Of a DNA stretch of 64,000 bases, positions 1 to 11,395 are shown piece by piece. Position numbers and translations under genes: made by a program. Under the pieces are notes generated by a model that was given only the letters and a program-made list of their open reading frames with translations, was not told the DNA's origin and ran no database searches. Position 1 is the stretch's first letter. Each line of letters opens with the position of its first letter. Source of the DNA: Acarospora socialis (lineage: Eukaryota; Ascomycota; Lecanoromycetes; Acarosporales; Acarosporaceae); NCBI GenBank assembly GCA_025617375.2, contig JAMYGW020000013.1, positions 372,001-436,000 of the forward strand, in the 5' to 3' direction.

Positions 1-165
1 CGTTGCGTCCCCTGCACAGCGCGCTTGTGGTCGGCCAAAACTTCGCTAAAATCGCGGGCTGTATCAAGCATTTTGATCGCCGTTAGGGAATCTTTGTTTA
101 CCAGTAAACGTTGTTCTTTTAAACGATGTCATTTTCGGAGGTGTAAAAGAGTCCTCCAGAGCGAC

Positions 166-1040
166 ATGAACACAATCCGGGAAATTCAAGCGCTCAACAA
201 GCGCGAGCTTGAAAATGGAGTGTAGGTCGTGCTATGACCACAGCGTCTCGGAGCTGACAATCGGTCTTTAGGTCTACTGAAGCTTCCTGGCACGCAGACT
301 ACCGGGACACAGCATACATTTACATTGGCGGCTTACCCTTTGATCTTTCGGAAGGCGATATTATTACAATCTTCTCACAGTTTGGCGAACCTGCTCATGT
401 CAATCTCGTACGAGACAAGGATACTGGCAAGAGCAAAGGGTTCGCTTTCCTGAAATATGAGGATCAACGCAGTACTGACCTGGCGGTTGACAATTTGGGT
501 GGGGCGAATGTGATGGGAAGAATATTGAAGGTAGATCACACTCGATACAAACGGAAGGATACCGAGGAAATTGTGGACAACGCTATGAACCTTGGTGATT
601 CTGGAGGCGACGGCGATTCTGACCAAGCTCAAGCGGGGAAAAGAAGGAAGCGAAGACTAAGCGGAGATATGGGAGGCGAGAAAGATGGCAAGTCGACAGT
701 CACGATGGATAAAGAGCTGGGCATGTTGATGGGGGATTATGACGAGGATGATCCGATGAAGGAGTATCTGGCCCGACGAAATAAGGAGGACATACAAGTT
801 GAGATCGGAATGCATCGCAAAGAGAGAATTCGGACTCGCGAAAACGGAGAGAGCAGGCACCATCATCGACATCATCGACACCATCATAGGCGTGACAGTG
901 AGAAGGACGGTGATAGACAAGAGCATCGCCATCGACCCAAATCCCGGGACCGGTCGGAGGATGCAAGCCGAGAAAATATCGGGCGGCGCAGACACGAACA
1001 AGATCGCAATCGATCCTCCTCGAGACGCCGAAGAGGATGA
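166..1040 (+). CDS. ist3: IST3/Snu17-like U2 snRNP RNA-binding protein
   Basis: Predicted 274-residue protein in two exons, 166-221 and 272-1040; the 50-base intron 222-271 has a GT donor, a CTGAC branch site and a TTTAG acceptor. Exon 1 encodes the family-typical start MNTIREIQ..LNKRELENG. A single RRM follows, with RNP2 IYIGGL and RNP1 KGFAFLKY, then DNLGGANVMGRILKVDHT, which is diagnostic of the IST3/RBMX2 group. The C-terminal half is charged, with a run of His/Arg (HHHRHHRHHHRR) and RS/RD dipeptides, as in many splicing factors. Known role of the family: RES complex and U2 snRNP component in pre-mRNA retention and splicing in the nucleus. The ATG at 166 is chosen because it matches the family N-terminus; upstream ATGs are in other contexts. 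The next gene, HSV2, converges on it. Confidence 0.93.
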
Positions 1041-2064
1041 ATAGAACTTAGTTCCTGGGTAAGGGATATGCTGAAGGCTATCTGCCTAATCCTGCTATCT
1101 CGTGCCCAGAGAGTTGATTCGACGCGTAACGGTACGAGGTACTTGTCTGCAAATAAAACTTACAAGCTCACGGGCGGCCAGCCGATCGAGTCGCTCTTGA
1201 GTTGCTATAGTCTCTGAGACGGAGCTTTAGTAACTAAGGTGGCAGGCTCGTTATCTCCCTTCCGCCAACTCCCAAGCCTGAGCCTCTTCAGAGCAATAGA
1301 CCCGGGCTTAGCAAATTTCTCGATTTTGGGCTATTACTAGGATAGAATATCCTCACGGGCGCTTTAACTCCAACGTCCCACAATAACGGAGCACATTGAG
1401 ACAGCTGGCGATAAGCTGAGAGCTTCACCGTAACTGCAACAGGCGTGTGACTGTCGAGAAGTCAGATAAAGGGCTCCCACGTGCCTGCAAGGTTTTTTAA
1501 AAAAACAGCAAGTACGGTCCAGCTCGCTAAATATTCCAAGTACCAGCCTTCGCAGAGAATCGATAGCATGTCACTTATACCGAATGTGACAAGAGGCAAT
1601 GCTCGTGAATGAAGCGGGAACTGATTCCTTAAACACCCAGTCAGCAGGACACAATTCGGTTGACTTTATCGTGCTATAGCGGTCAGAATTGAGGGGCTGT
1701 ATGACGGTTTAGCCAAGACCAAATATATAGGGCAAAGTGGGCACCTCAGAGGATATATCTTATCCACCGCAGAGTATACTCATATCCGATCCTGAATATC
1801 ACAAATGCCTTGAAGATCACTACTGCTTCTAGACAATCCGCGATGAGAAGAAGTTACCACATTCATGACTGAGGCTAGACTTGAGCCCGTTCCAAGCATA
1901 TTCTGCGCTTGACCCGGACTCCCTATGGCACATGCGAATAGCATATCGCCTAGGGTGTCCACTTCCCGCCAACCTTTCCCTAGCAGGATAACGCCAGATA
2001 CTATGCAATCATGACTATGACCCAATCCAGCGCCTGAAAGATGTAACTCCCTGCCAAAGCTGTC
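1041..2064. other. Convergent intergenic region
   Basis: Gene-free stretch between the 3' ends of IST3 (+) and HSV2 (-). Only short frames are present, the best an 81-codon frame at 1780-2025 on the minus strand with no family features. A short T/A tract lies near 1491-1505. I see no RNA gene or repeat. Confidence 0.6.
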
Positions 2065-3512
2065 TTATCCTCCGCCCAGATATCTTCGCCAACCTTCCCG
2101 GACACAGCGTCGCTTGCCATCTTCCACTTCTCCGATGATGAACCTTTCCCAACGACCATCGCGACCAGCTCCGATTACAATCACAGTATGATCATTGGTC
2201 CACCCTAAGATCCCCTTTGGTGGTCGGCCCGGGATCGGTCCCCCGAGCGAACTACTTGCTCCCGCAGAAGCCAATTGCGGATCATCCCCAGTCTCAATGC
2301 GCGCAGAAGCGAATGAGTAGATGTCTGAGAAAACCCGGGGTAACAATGGAATCTTGGACAGAATGCCCCATTTCTGGCTGCCGTTGTCGTCGCCTGTTCC
2401 GACACCGCCAGCAGTACTAGAGGAACTAATTTGCTTGCTGTTGTTCGTCCACTCAGAGCGCGGAGGGCGTAGCGGATGAGGAAGGTCGAAGATATGTAAT
2501 GTAGACTTGTCAGAAGTGACAGCAACAAGCGTGCTTGATGGGGATATTGCGATGGAAAATATCAAAGCATGGTCGATTCCGCGACGCAGCTCGGCGATCC
2601 GGGCACAGTTACTCGTGTAGAAAATGCGGATGAGTGTTCCCTATGTATTACTCGTGTCAATCTCTGTAATCTTAACTCATGGCTGGGTAAAAACATACCC
2701 TCTCACTTGCCGTAGCGAGAACCTCGCCGTCAGGGCTAAGATCCATAGCCCTTAGAGGCGAGCCATGCGCTAGGATGAAGCTTACGTTGCCGCTTTCTAT
2801 TTCCACGATCTGAAGTTGCCCGGGTGTCCGGCCCGGGAAAGCCAGTACTCGTTCCCCTAAGCAACAAAGACCAAAGGGATTGTCGGCGGTCTCAAACACC
2901 GAGAGCTTTTCCGGAGGCGACGAGAAAGCATACATGTGGACACTGTTTTGAACGACTATGATGATTCGTGAACGAGACAGCCGGACGCGGTGCACCTGAG
3001 TGCGGAACTCAAGGGTGATCACAGCTTTTTGCTTCGCATCATCCCAGATGACAACCTTTGACCAAGGGCCTCGGTCAACGAATCCTACCGGCTTACGGTG
3101 ACTTCAGGTGAACGATCTTACCGACCTTGTTTTGTGGAAATTTAGGTTGTTTCCCTCCGCCGACGAGGGCGATGTAGTTCGTGCGGCCCAACATTTCAGC
3201 CGTTCCAATACCGGCGTTGAAGTCTGCGTAACAATCCAGATCAGCTGATGGTTGTCCGCAAAAGAATGGGAAACAATATATCAGCGCCATGTAACGATGG
3301 ATTTGCACGCACCTCGAGAGACCTTGAGTTCGCATGGCTCCGAGTTGAAAACTGCAGCAAGCGGTTAATCTGATCCTGTTGGAATCTGCTTTGAGGTTCA
3401 TACCGCAGAAGCCGCTATCAAGGCCAACTGAGAAGCAGCTGCTATCCTGATTGAAAGCTGCCGATAATGAGACGGGGCCGACAGAGTCGTCAATCGCTCG
3501 TCGCGTATTCAT
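2065..3512 (-). CDS. hsv2: HSV2-like PROPPIN (phosphoinositide-binding WD-repeat protein)
   Basis: Five exons on the minus strand (3404-3512, 3313-3351, 3126-3223, 2699-3055, 2065-2640) give 392 residues and keep phase. The protein starts MNTRRAI and carries WD/beta-propeller text (SVGLDSGFC, GRTNYIALVGGG, SPDGEVLATASE, ISPSSTLVAVTSDKSTLHIFDLPHP). The propeller signature LRRG lies in ARIAELRRGIDHA, across the last junction; in PROPPINs this motif binds PI3P and PI(3,5)P2. The family (Atg18, Atg21, Hsv2) acts at endosomes, vacuole and autophagic membranes; the sequence around the LRRG is closest to what I know of Hsv2. Intron 3056-3125 must be read with a GTCGGT donor to give KVVIWDD, slightly unusual. 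An insert rich in Ser/Gly (about residues 265-300) lies in a propeller loop, where PROPPINs often have disordered loops. It shares its upstream region with the septin gene. Confidence 0.9.
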
Positions 3513-4136
3513 GACGCTATCGAGTTCTGAGTTGGATGAGGTTCAGGGTTCGTTCCTCATAGTTGGATATTTGGCTCGGGCGTTCTGCAAGGAAATCAGC
3601 AGTGAAATACAAAACATCTGCATCGATCACTACACCTACGAATCCGTCTGTGGGAAACAGATTACTCGTGCAGGTGTGATATCAGCACACACATAAACCA
3701 TGGTGTTCTATAATCAATGACACCCTTTGTGTCAGACTACTCTTGTCCGGCCTCCAATCAACTGAAATACGGAGCTCTTCGTACTGTAAGACACCAAAAA
3801 TGACAAGCTTCAAGTTCACTGTCAATAATGCTATCACAGTTGTAGGTACAGATACCCAACGTTCCCTAACTCCTCGATTGTCTGATTGGTCGAGGAGGGA
3901 AGGACCCTTGGAAGGGGGGCAACGCTTGCGCTCCTCACCCGAAAAGTCGCTTACTTACCTATCTTAGGTTGTACCACATTACTACGAGTACCCCTTTAGA
4001 GTGTCTTTTGCAAACGTTGACAACCTCCTAAATCATCTTGCTCAACATCAAAGTCAAAATATTGCCAGTATCACCACGCTTTATACCCTTGTCGAAGAAC
4101 GAATCAAAGTCCATCTCGGAGAACTGTTGCTAGAGA
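3513..4136. promoter_or_regulatory. Divergent upstream region of HSV2 and septin
   Basis: About 620 bases between two divergent start codons. It must hold both promoters. I see short open frames but none with coding character, and no defined binding site that I would name. Confidence 0.45.
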
Positions 4137-5682
4137 ATGTCTTCTTCACTAAACGCGGTACTGTCTCCAGACTGTTACTTAATGCTTCACCAGTCAACGA
4201 ACACGCTCCGTGTATGGCGGCGATTGCTGGTTGGTCTTACTGATGATCGATCCGTGTAGATCAAGATGCGCCGAAAGAAGAATGTGAAGAAGGGCATACA
4301 ATTCTGCTTGATGGTTTGCGGTGCATCAGGGACAGGTATGCTCAGTCATCGCCTTGCCTAAGGGCCATATAATAATACTGAACATTGCTTGCTGCCTTAG
4401 GCCGGACTACTTTCGTCAACACACTCTGTGGTCGGAAGGTTCTTCAAGGCAAGGATGCTGACGATGCCACAAATGCACACTTGGAGGAGGGTGTGCGGAT
4501 CAAACCAATCACAGTCGGTGCGTACGGATCTCTGTGGTCCGAGCCTTTGGAGGAGGAGCTCCACTACTTATGTCATGTATAGAACTCGAACTGGACGAAG
4601 AGGGTACGCGCATCTCACTGACCATCGTCGACACTCCTGGTTTTGGTGATCAAATAGACAATGAAGCAAGGTTCGTTCCCCAATTCCCAAGAGCGTGTTG
4701 TGGCGCGATCAGTGTACTTATAACCCGCAGCTTCTCTGAGATTGTCGGATACCTTGAGCGCCAATACGATGACATTCTCGCTGAAGAGTCGCGGATCAAG
4801 CGCAATCCAAGATTCAGGGACAACCGTGTCCATGCTTTGCTCTACTTCATCACCCCTACTGGTCATGGGTTAGTATGTCTCCACATGCGTCTGTTTCGCT
4901 GTACTCATTCGTGTTTGATTAGCCTTCGAGAATTGGATATCGAGCTCATGAAGCGCCTGTCGCCTCGTGTGAACGTCATTCCTGTGATCGGAAAGGCGGA
5001 TTCCCTTACCCCACCTGAATTGGCCGAATCTAAGAAGCTTGTTATGGAGGACATTGAGCACTATCGTATCCCCGTGTATAATTTTCCTTACGATGTTGAG
5101 GAAGATGATGAGGACACGGTCGAGGAGAATGCTGAGCTTCGAGGCTTGATGCCGTTCGCCATCGTGGGCTCTGAGGAGGTGGTTGAGATCGGCGGTCGGA
5201 GAGTCAGGGCCAGGCAGTATCCGTGGGGTGTCGTAGAGGTCGACAATCCACGACACTCCGACTTTCTGGCCATCCGAAGCGCCCTCTTACACAGCCATCT
5301 TGCCGATCTCAAAGAAATAACCCACGACTTCCTCTACGAGAATTACAGAACCGAGAAATTGAGCAAGAGCGTGGATGGTGGGGCTGCTGCGTAAGGACAA
5401 CCCTGTTTTCAGATACTCCATTAATCACTGACCGTCATTGGAAGTAACAGCGACTCTTCGATGAACCCCGAGGACTTAGCCTCGCAGTCAGTCCGTCTCA
5501 AGGAGGAGCAGCTCCGCCGTGAGGAAGAAAAGCTCCGAGAAATCGAAGTCAAGGTCCAGAGAGAGATCAACGAAAAGAGACAAGAGTTGCTGGCTCGCGA
5601 GAGTCAGTTGAAAGAAATCGAGGCGAGAATGCACCGGGAACAAAGCCATATGGACGACATGAATGGCGAAGTCGCCGCTTAG
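4137..5682 (+). CDS. aspA: Septin of the Cdc11/AspA group
   Basis: Seven exons (4137-4157, 4260-4335, 4401-4517, 4583-4670, 4731-4868, 4923-5390, 5451-5682) give 379 residues. The tiny first exon encodes MSSSLNA and joins in phase to IKMRRKKNVKKGIQF, the polybasic stretch that binds membrane phosphoinositides. The GTPase domain shows the P-loop GASGTGRTTF split by an intron, the switch motif DTPGFGDQID, and the base-specificity motif GKAD. The septin unique element follows, and the last exon is a charged coiled coil (RLKEEQLRREEEKLREIEVKVQRE). The NTLCG after the P-loop matches Cdc11 rather than Cdc3, Cdc10 or Cdc12. Known role: subunit of hetero-oligomeric septin filaments at hyphal tips, septa and branch sites. 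The first exon is inferred from splice signals (AACGCG then GTACTG; CGTGTAG) and is the least certain part. Confidence 0.93.
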
Positions 5683-6257
5683 AGAACAAAATAGTCTCTA
5701 CCGTTTCCTCAGGTGTTCGAGGGACGACCTGACGATTGCCTGGAGTGAGAGGCTTGCGAGCTCGGGTTACACAGTAGCACCATACAGCTGCGATACGCCG
5801 AAGATTGTGAACCCTAAGGTGGTAGTGTTGCGCAGGACCATTCGTCTTCAGGCTCAAAGGTTTCTTACGGGGTGTGCTTGTTTGTTTCCTGTGGTTTATA
5901 ATGTGTAAGCGGGATATCCTCTTTGTGGTCTAAAAACGTTTTAGTCTCTCCAGCGCTGGCCGTGGCAGCCTTTCTATGCATATCTGATGCAACTTCAAGG
6001 TTTACAACTGGGTAGCAGTAGTTGTCAATTATAGGAAAACCAGCGTGGGCATCACTGTGAGACTGACCTGAGGGGCTTGCGTCTTACGAGATATTAGATC
6101 AAGTGTGTCAACCTAGAGTCTGGATTCAAGGTATGTGTGTCACGTGTCACGAGCATGTGCCTCGCTTCGCCTCACCAGATATAACAACATCATCTTGCAA
6201 CGTTTTCCATCACCAGTTCGCCTTCATCCTCCATCCGCCTTACTCCCTTACGCAAAG
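5683..6257. other. Intergenic region septin to BXI1-like gene
   Basis: Contains the septin 3' UTR and the promoter of the next gene. A CACGTG E-box type site lies in TCACGTGTCACGAG near 6139-6152, about 110 bases before the next start codon. No gene seen. Confidence 0.5.
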
Positions 6258-7207
6258 ATGTCTTCGAATACGAAGTATCAACCAGCGCCTCAACGTGATT
6301 CGTTCGAAGAGACAAACTACACTCAGGCGCCCCCGTCATACCAAGCCGAAGCCAGTGCCACCAGCGATGCTCTACTCGGAGGTCCACGAAGTGAAGACGA
6401 TAATGTGCCAGATGATTTCAAGGTCGGTCCATAATCATTTCTATCCTAGCCCCTTAGTATTTGGCTTGAGATTAACGTCATAGTCAGTTTGGTGGATCTG
6501 TCGCGGAGGCCACGCTTCCTATACGGATGCAATTCGTCCGTAAGGTGTATTCTATCTTGTAGGTGTCGCCACCATTGTTTATATGGCGACGTATGGCTAA
6601 CATATACCCCAGAACCGCTCAGCTCCTCGCGACCGCCATCCTCAGCTCGGTGTCGTTCTTCAGTACCGGCTACAAGCACTGGATCCAAAGCAACCAGTGG
6701 ATGATGTGGATTTCGCTTTTCGGTGCCATCGGATTCATGCTGCTCACCTTCTGGAAACGAAAGTCCTATCCAACGAACCTATTGTTCCTAAGCGGCTTCA
6801 CGGCACTGGAAGCGTACTCCATTTCGGTGATCGTGTCGTTCTACCAGTCAAGAGTCGTTTTGGAAGCTTTGATCCTTACACTTGGAATCTTTGTTGCGCT
6901 TACATTGTTTGCATGTCAAACAAAGTACGACTTCACCTCTTGGATGCCGTATCTGTTTGGAGGCCTCTGGGCGCTCATCCTGTTCGGATTCATGGCCGCC
7001 TTCTTCCCGTACAACAGTAAGGTCGAGTTGGCATACGGAGGGATTGCCGCACTCATTTTCAGTGGTTACATTTTGGTCGATACCCAGCTAGTCATGAGGC
7101 ATTACCACGTCGAAGAAGAGATAGCCGCGGCCATCTCTCTTTACCTGGATATCATTAACCTCTTCTTAGCTATTTTGCGGATCCTCAACAGTCAGCAAAA
7201 TAATTAG
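6258..7207 (+). CDS. bxi1: Bax inhibitor-1/Lifeguard family membrane protein
   Basis: Three exons (6258-6422, 6488-6558, 6613-7207) give 276 residues. The cytosolic N-terminus is Gln/Ser/Pro-rich and holds a PPSY motif (a PPxY site, the kind bound by WW-domain ubiquitin ligases). It is followed by FGGSVAEATLPIRMQFVRKVY, the entry into the transmembrane core, then about seven hydrophobic helices ending in a C-terminus with YHVEEEIAAAISLYLDIINLFLAILRIL, the family's conserved last helices. Known family role: TMBIM/Lifeguard proteins form pH-sensitive calcium leak channels in ER, Golgi or vacuole membranes and modulate stress-induced death; the yeast member is Bxi1/Ybh3. The intron at 6559-6612 restores LTAQLLATAILS, matching the family. 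The length is normal and no key region is missing. Confidence 0.93.
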
Positions 7208-7983
7208 AAGAGTCTTCAGAGGGCGGCTGGGAGCAAGAACGGAGACGATCGTGCAAATCGGGTTGCAGTGTGATTGTCATGGTGTCATGGTGCAGGGTGG
7301 CGTGACCGGGCTGATTGGTATTTTCGAGCGCTCTTGGCTGTGACTGTCGAGGAGTCACGCGTTGATGATTGCTTCTCTGGGCTTCCCTTTCCCTATAGGA
7401 CTTCGAACTGTAGAGCAGTATTCTCTCTTGCAAAACGTTCCCAGTCTCATATAAGATCTCGCTTGCAAGTAGCCTGAACATACGCCAAGACTACGGAGGT
7501 ATCTCACCCCCGATTGGATCGTGTACCGAACCCCTAATTTTCGACAGCAGAGGGAACGTGCCCGTTGGCGGTGAAGGTGAAGGTGAGGGAAGGGTACTTT
7601 AGCCACTTATTTCGTCGTTCTCGTAGCAGAAGATACCTCTGTAACAACAATGACTGGGCTTTGACCAATTGCGTACAGTACCGTTGTCTGTCACTGTCGC
7701 TCGTTTCATTTGCAAATTCGTCGTTCAGGGAACGAGTACCCAAGCCCTGCAATCACTACTATATTGCCATTAACAAACCCCTCCCCCAGCCATAACTCCC
7801 TCTTCCGAAGCGGTGCAAGATCGCCTCCGTCCTCAGATCTGCTCTCGCCTTGAAAAGCCGCTCTAGGTCACCACCTTCGGTTTCTTTTGACGTCCATTGC
7901 TCCAGGCTGTTACGATTACGCCTGTGGTGCCGCTTGAGGGCTCGATCTTCTACCACGGCCCAACAAGCTCGGACATACATACC
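7208..7983. other. Intergenic region before ceramide synthase
   Basis: 3' region of the Bax-inhibitor gene and promoter of the ceramide synthase. The ceramide synthase frame is open upstream of 7984 (in-frame codons back to 7897), so a longer N-terminus is possible, but the ATG at 7984 has the better context (ACCATGA). No other gene seen. Confidence 0.5.
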
Positions 7984-9668
7984 ATGACAGCCCCGAATGG
8001 CTTCACAGGGCCCAACAATGCATCGGGTGGTCTTTCGTTGGACGAAGATACTTCAAAGTGGAATAACCGGTCCACTAACCAGGAGCAGTTCCTGAGCAGC
8101 CAGGCAGACCCGCGGGGCAAGGTTATGAATGAGCCTGCAAGACCTACAAGAAATGCATCCTCAAGGCGAAATTGCAAGAAAAAGGACGCAAGCATCATAG
8201 CTGTTATATGTGCTTGGATCGTAGAACATCAGATTGGTTAGCCTCGGTGGCTGGCTGTTCTATCCTAGGCGCGTTGCTAATGTTCGGTCTAGGGCTTGCT
8301 ACGAACCTCTTGTCTCTCTTGGTCTTGACCCATTTGTGTTTTCCAAGATCGCGGAAGCACACACGGAAATTCTTCAGCCTCTCCTACTACAATACCTCCT
8401 CGGGCCAATATACGTTAGGATGGGATGACATCTTCATGGTCTTCTACTGGATAGTCATTTTCACCGGTATGCGAGCTGTGGTAATGGACTACGTCCTCGC
8501 TCCACTGGCGCAGCGAGCAGGCATCGGGAAGAAGAAAGAGATGGTCAGATTCGCAGAGCAAGGGTGGATTTTCATCTATCCCAGTGCCTTCTGGTCATTA
8601 GGCATGGTAAGCTCTTCGTAGCTACACCGTTCACACCCGCAGTAGTAGTGGCTAAACCGGCGGCAGTATCTCCTGTACAACTCCGACTACTGGCTGAACC
8701 TTCGCCAACTCTGGGTGGGCTGGCCCAACAGAGAGATGACCGGCTTGTTCAAATGGTACTATCTCGTACAATTTGCCTTCTGGCTCCAACAGATCCTTGT
8801 TGTCAATATTGAGAAGCGAAGGAAAGACTATCTACAAATGTTTACCCACCATGTCATCACCTGCGCGTTGATCTTTACAAGTTACGGCTACCACCAGACG
8901 AAGGTGGGTAACCTGATTCTCTGCTTGTTCGATGTCGTGGATATAGTGCTTCCAGTAAGTCACCACCCGCCACTGTCTCAGCAGTGACTAAGACGTTCCG
9001 ATCTCCAGTTAGCAAAGATGCTTAAGTACATGCGCTACCAAGTCGCTTGCGATATTGCCTTTGTCGTTTTCATGGTCACGTGGTTCGTCACGAGACATAT
9101 CTTTTACCTGCTGGTCTGCTACTCCATCTACGCCGACATTCCCAAAGAAATCACTTACGGCTGTTACTATGGTTCCAACGGCCATCTGCACGGCCCTATC
9201 GAACCCCCGGATTCTTTCGCTCATCTGACCCAACCTTTCCGGGATCCCGAAGGCCTCGTGTGCTGGAACAATGGCATCAAGTGGGCTTTCCTTGGGATGC
9301 TGTTGAGCCTTCAGGTCATTCTGCTACTCTGGTTTGGGATGATATTGCGGGTGGCCTGGAAAGTCGTCCAGGGCGGCGAAGCAGAAGACTCGAGGAGTGA
9401 CGACGAAGGCGAGTGTTCGGACGAAGAAGCGGACGGAAATGAAGGCAACGAGCAAAGGTGCAAGGGTAAGCACGCCTCCATGATCTTCGATAGTCCGCCG
9501 CTCGAAGAAGAGGTCGGCGTCGAGTCGATCAACCTCTGCGGGCAGCGTCCCATAAGTCCGACCCGGCGGTACCGGAAAGCGGTCGGCAGTGCCACCGGGG
9601 TCAAACTCCCGGGCCACAGCGACCGGAAGGAGCTGCTCGGGCGTATCGGTTGCGACAAGGGTGCTTGA
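7984..9668 (+). CDS. lag1: Lag1/Lac1-type sphingosine N-acyltransferase (ceramide synthase)
   Basis: Four exons (7984-8236, 8293-8606, 8667-8954, 9009-9668) give 504 residues. The N-terminal 85 residues are hydrophilic and basic near the membrane. The TLC domain follows with several transmembrane helices; the Lag1 motif is plain: WPNREMTGLFKWYYLVQFAFW, then FTHHVITCALIFTSYGYHQTKVGN with the paired histidines, and DVVDIVLPLAKML with the two acidic residues. These His and Asp residues are essential in the family. The reaction is acyl-CoA plus sphinganine (or phytosphingosine) giving (dihydro)ceramide in the ER membrane. The C-terminal tail is acidic (SRSDDEGECSDEEADGNEGNE), typical of the CK2-phosphorylated cytosolic tail of Lag1 proteins. 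Filamentous fungi usually have two or three paralogues; I cannot tell which acyl-chain class this one serves. Confidence 0.94.
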
Positions 9669-10047
9669 GGGCGCGCGCGATTTCTAGTCTTCCTGCCTCT
9701 GTTTCCTTTCGGCGAATGGTCTGCCGACTCATAGACTTGATACAATGCCAGCGTTGTCCTACCTGCCCTGAGCGAGCGCGGTGTCTATTACACGGTTAGA
9801 GAAAAGGGGGCTCAGTGTTCATATAACAGGCATGGAATTCATTCTGTTGGTGTCCATTTATCCGTGACGGTCCTATAATTCTGCCTGGTGCGCTTTGCTT
9901 GAAGGATAGACGAGGATCTGAGTATTCACGTAACAGAGCATTCTACAGAATCCAGGCATCCAGGCCATGCACCGATATTATGTACAGAAGTATGCAGCCA
10001 CCGCTCCAGCTGCCTCCCCGGAAACACCTCGCTGCCGTCTGTTGCAA
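9669..10047. other. Convergent intergenic region
   Basis: About 380 bases between the 3' ends of the ceramide synthase (+) and mS45 (-) genes. Nothing beyond expected 3' UTRs. Confidence 0.6.
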
Positions 10048-11395
10048 TCACCCAACTCTCGTCGGAATCTTCACCTGCCCCTTCTTCCTGTCCTCGTGCG
10101 GAATCCCGTATCTCCAGCCAACACCTTTCTGCCCCCTCCCGTCCTTGCCCACATCATCCACCCGGATCTCTCGAAACCGGAACTCCCACCTCCCCCCCGG
10201 CCTCGTCACGACCGTGACGTCTCTCTCCTCCCTCGCCTTCCTCGCCGCCTCCCGCGCATCTTTCTTCTCCTTCTCGATCCTGATCCGCTCCCTTTGCCGT
10301 TCGATGCGCTCATCCCGCCCCACCCCTGCCATCCTCTCGCGCTCCAACTCGATCAGCTCCGGATGCGGGATCCGGTCGTCGGCGGGCAGGAGCGTCTCGT
10401 CGAAGACTTTGGCGGCGTCGCGGCGGGTGAAGATGCGAGATTCGGAGGTCGGGTGGAAGATTTGCTGCAGCGTGGCTTGGTGGACGGGGAGGTCGTTGAT
10501 GGATTCGTGCGGACGTGGCGCGAGGTTGGGATGGTAGGCGGTGGTGGGCAGCATGGCGAGGACGGCGCGGGCGTAGGGACGGGCGAGCGGCTTGTTCTGA
10601 GTGTTTGGACGTCCAAGGTTAGCGTCCCGTCGCGTGTGTGAGGTTTGGGGTACAGATTGTGTGGAAAGTGAGTGGATGTAGTCAGAGAGGCTCGCAAAGC
10701 GTGGATGTGTGTAACCATGGATGTTAGTCTTCAAGACTAATCGAGTTTACTTGTATCTCATCATGTAACCCGACGGATGTCGAGATAAGGGATCCGGGGA
10801 AAAGGCTTCGACGCACCTTCCGTATCCACTCTTTCTCCACGGTCTTCAGCCTCACAACCGCCCCTATCCTGTTCATTTCGACCCCAAGTTCCGCACTCAC
10901 GACCTTTACGCTCTTCCGGCCCAGCACCACCCTCGCCCAAATCTCCTCCCTCAATTCCTCGCTCAATACCGCCTGACTGCTGAAGTGCCGATTCAACGGG
11001 AACGGCATGAGATCCTGCTTCGTTTCCCTCGGCAGTTCGTTTCCGCCGGCAATGTTCTTCTCCCCAGTGTTCCCGAGCTCATCTTCACCGGGCACCGTTG
11101 GAGGTGTCTCGTCGGCGGTCCGTGGCCGCGCGTTCTCCAACACGCGGTACAGTCGACCGCTGTCGTCGTAGGCGTTTAGGTAATTTGTAGAGCCAGGCAG
11201 AGGGTCTTTGAACGCTGCGCCAGGACCTTGCAGCCAGCGGAACATGGTGCGGCGAAGGCGTGTGGCATGCTGGGGTGATGTTGAGAGTTGGCGTGGATTG
11301 GGCTGTCGTTTGCAGAGGCAGTGACATGGCGGTTTGGCAGAGAGTGAGGGTTGGACAATGGGTTGCAGATAGACCTTTCGTAGCCGAGGAGGCAT
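10048..11395 (-). CDS. mrps35: Mitochondrial small-subunit ribosomal protein mS45 (Bot1/Mrps35 family)
   Basis: Two exons on the minus strand (10817-11395 and 10048-10596) give 375 residues; the 220-base intron has a GTGCGT donor, a GCTAACC branch site and a CTCAG acceptor and restores WIRKNKPLARPYARAVL. The N-terminus (MPPRLRKVYLQP...) is basic and lacks acids, as expected of a mitochondrial presequence. Family text: FRWLQGPGAAFKDPLPGSTNYL, SEELREEIWARVV, GVEMNRIGAVVRLKTVEKEW, TSESRIFTRRDAAKVFDETLLPADDRIPHPEL, and the C-terminal GVGWRYGIPHEDRKKGQVKIPT, all characteristic of the Bot1p/mS45 family. A charged Arg/Glu/Lys helix lies before the C-terminal block. Known role: structural subunit of the fungal mitoribosome small subunit. 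The start is uncertain: an in-frame ATG also exists at 11500, but 11395 gives the cleaner presequence. Confidence 0.88.
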
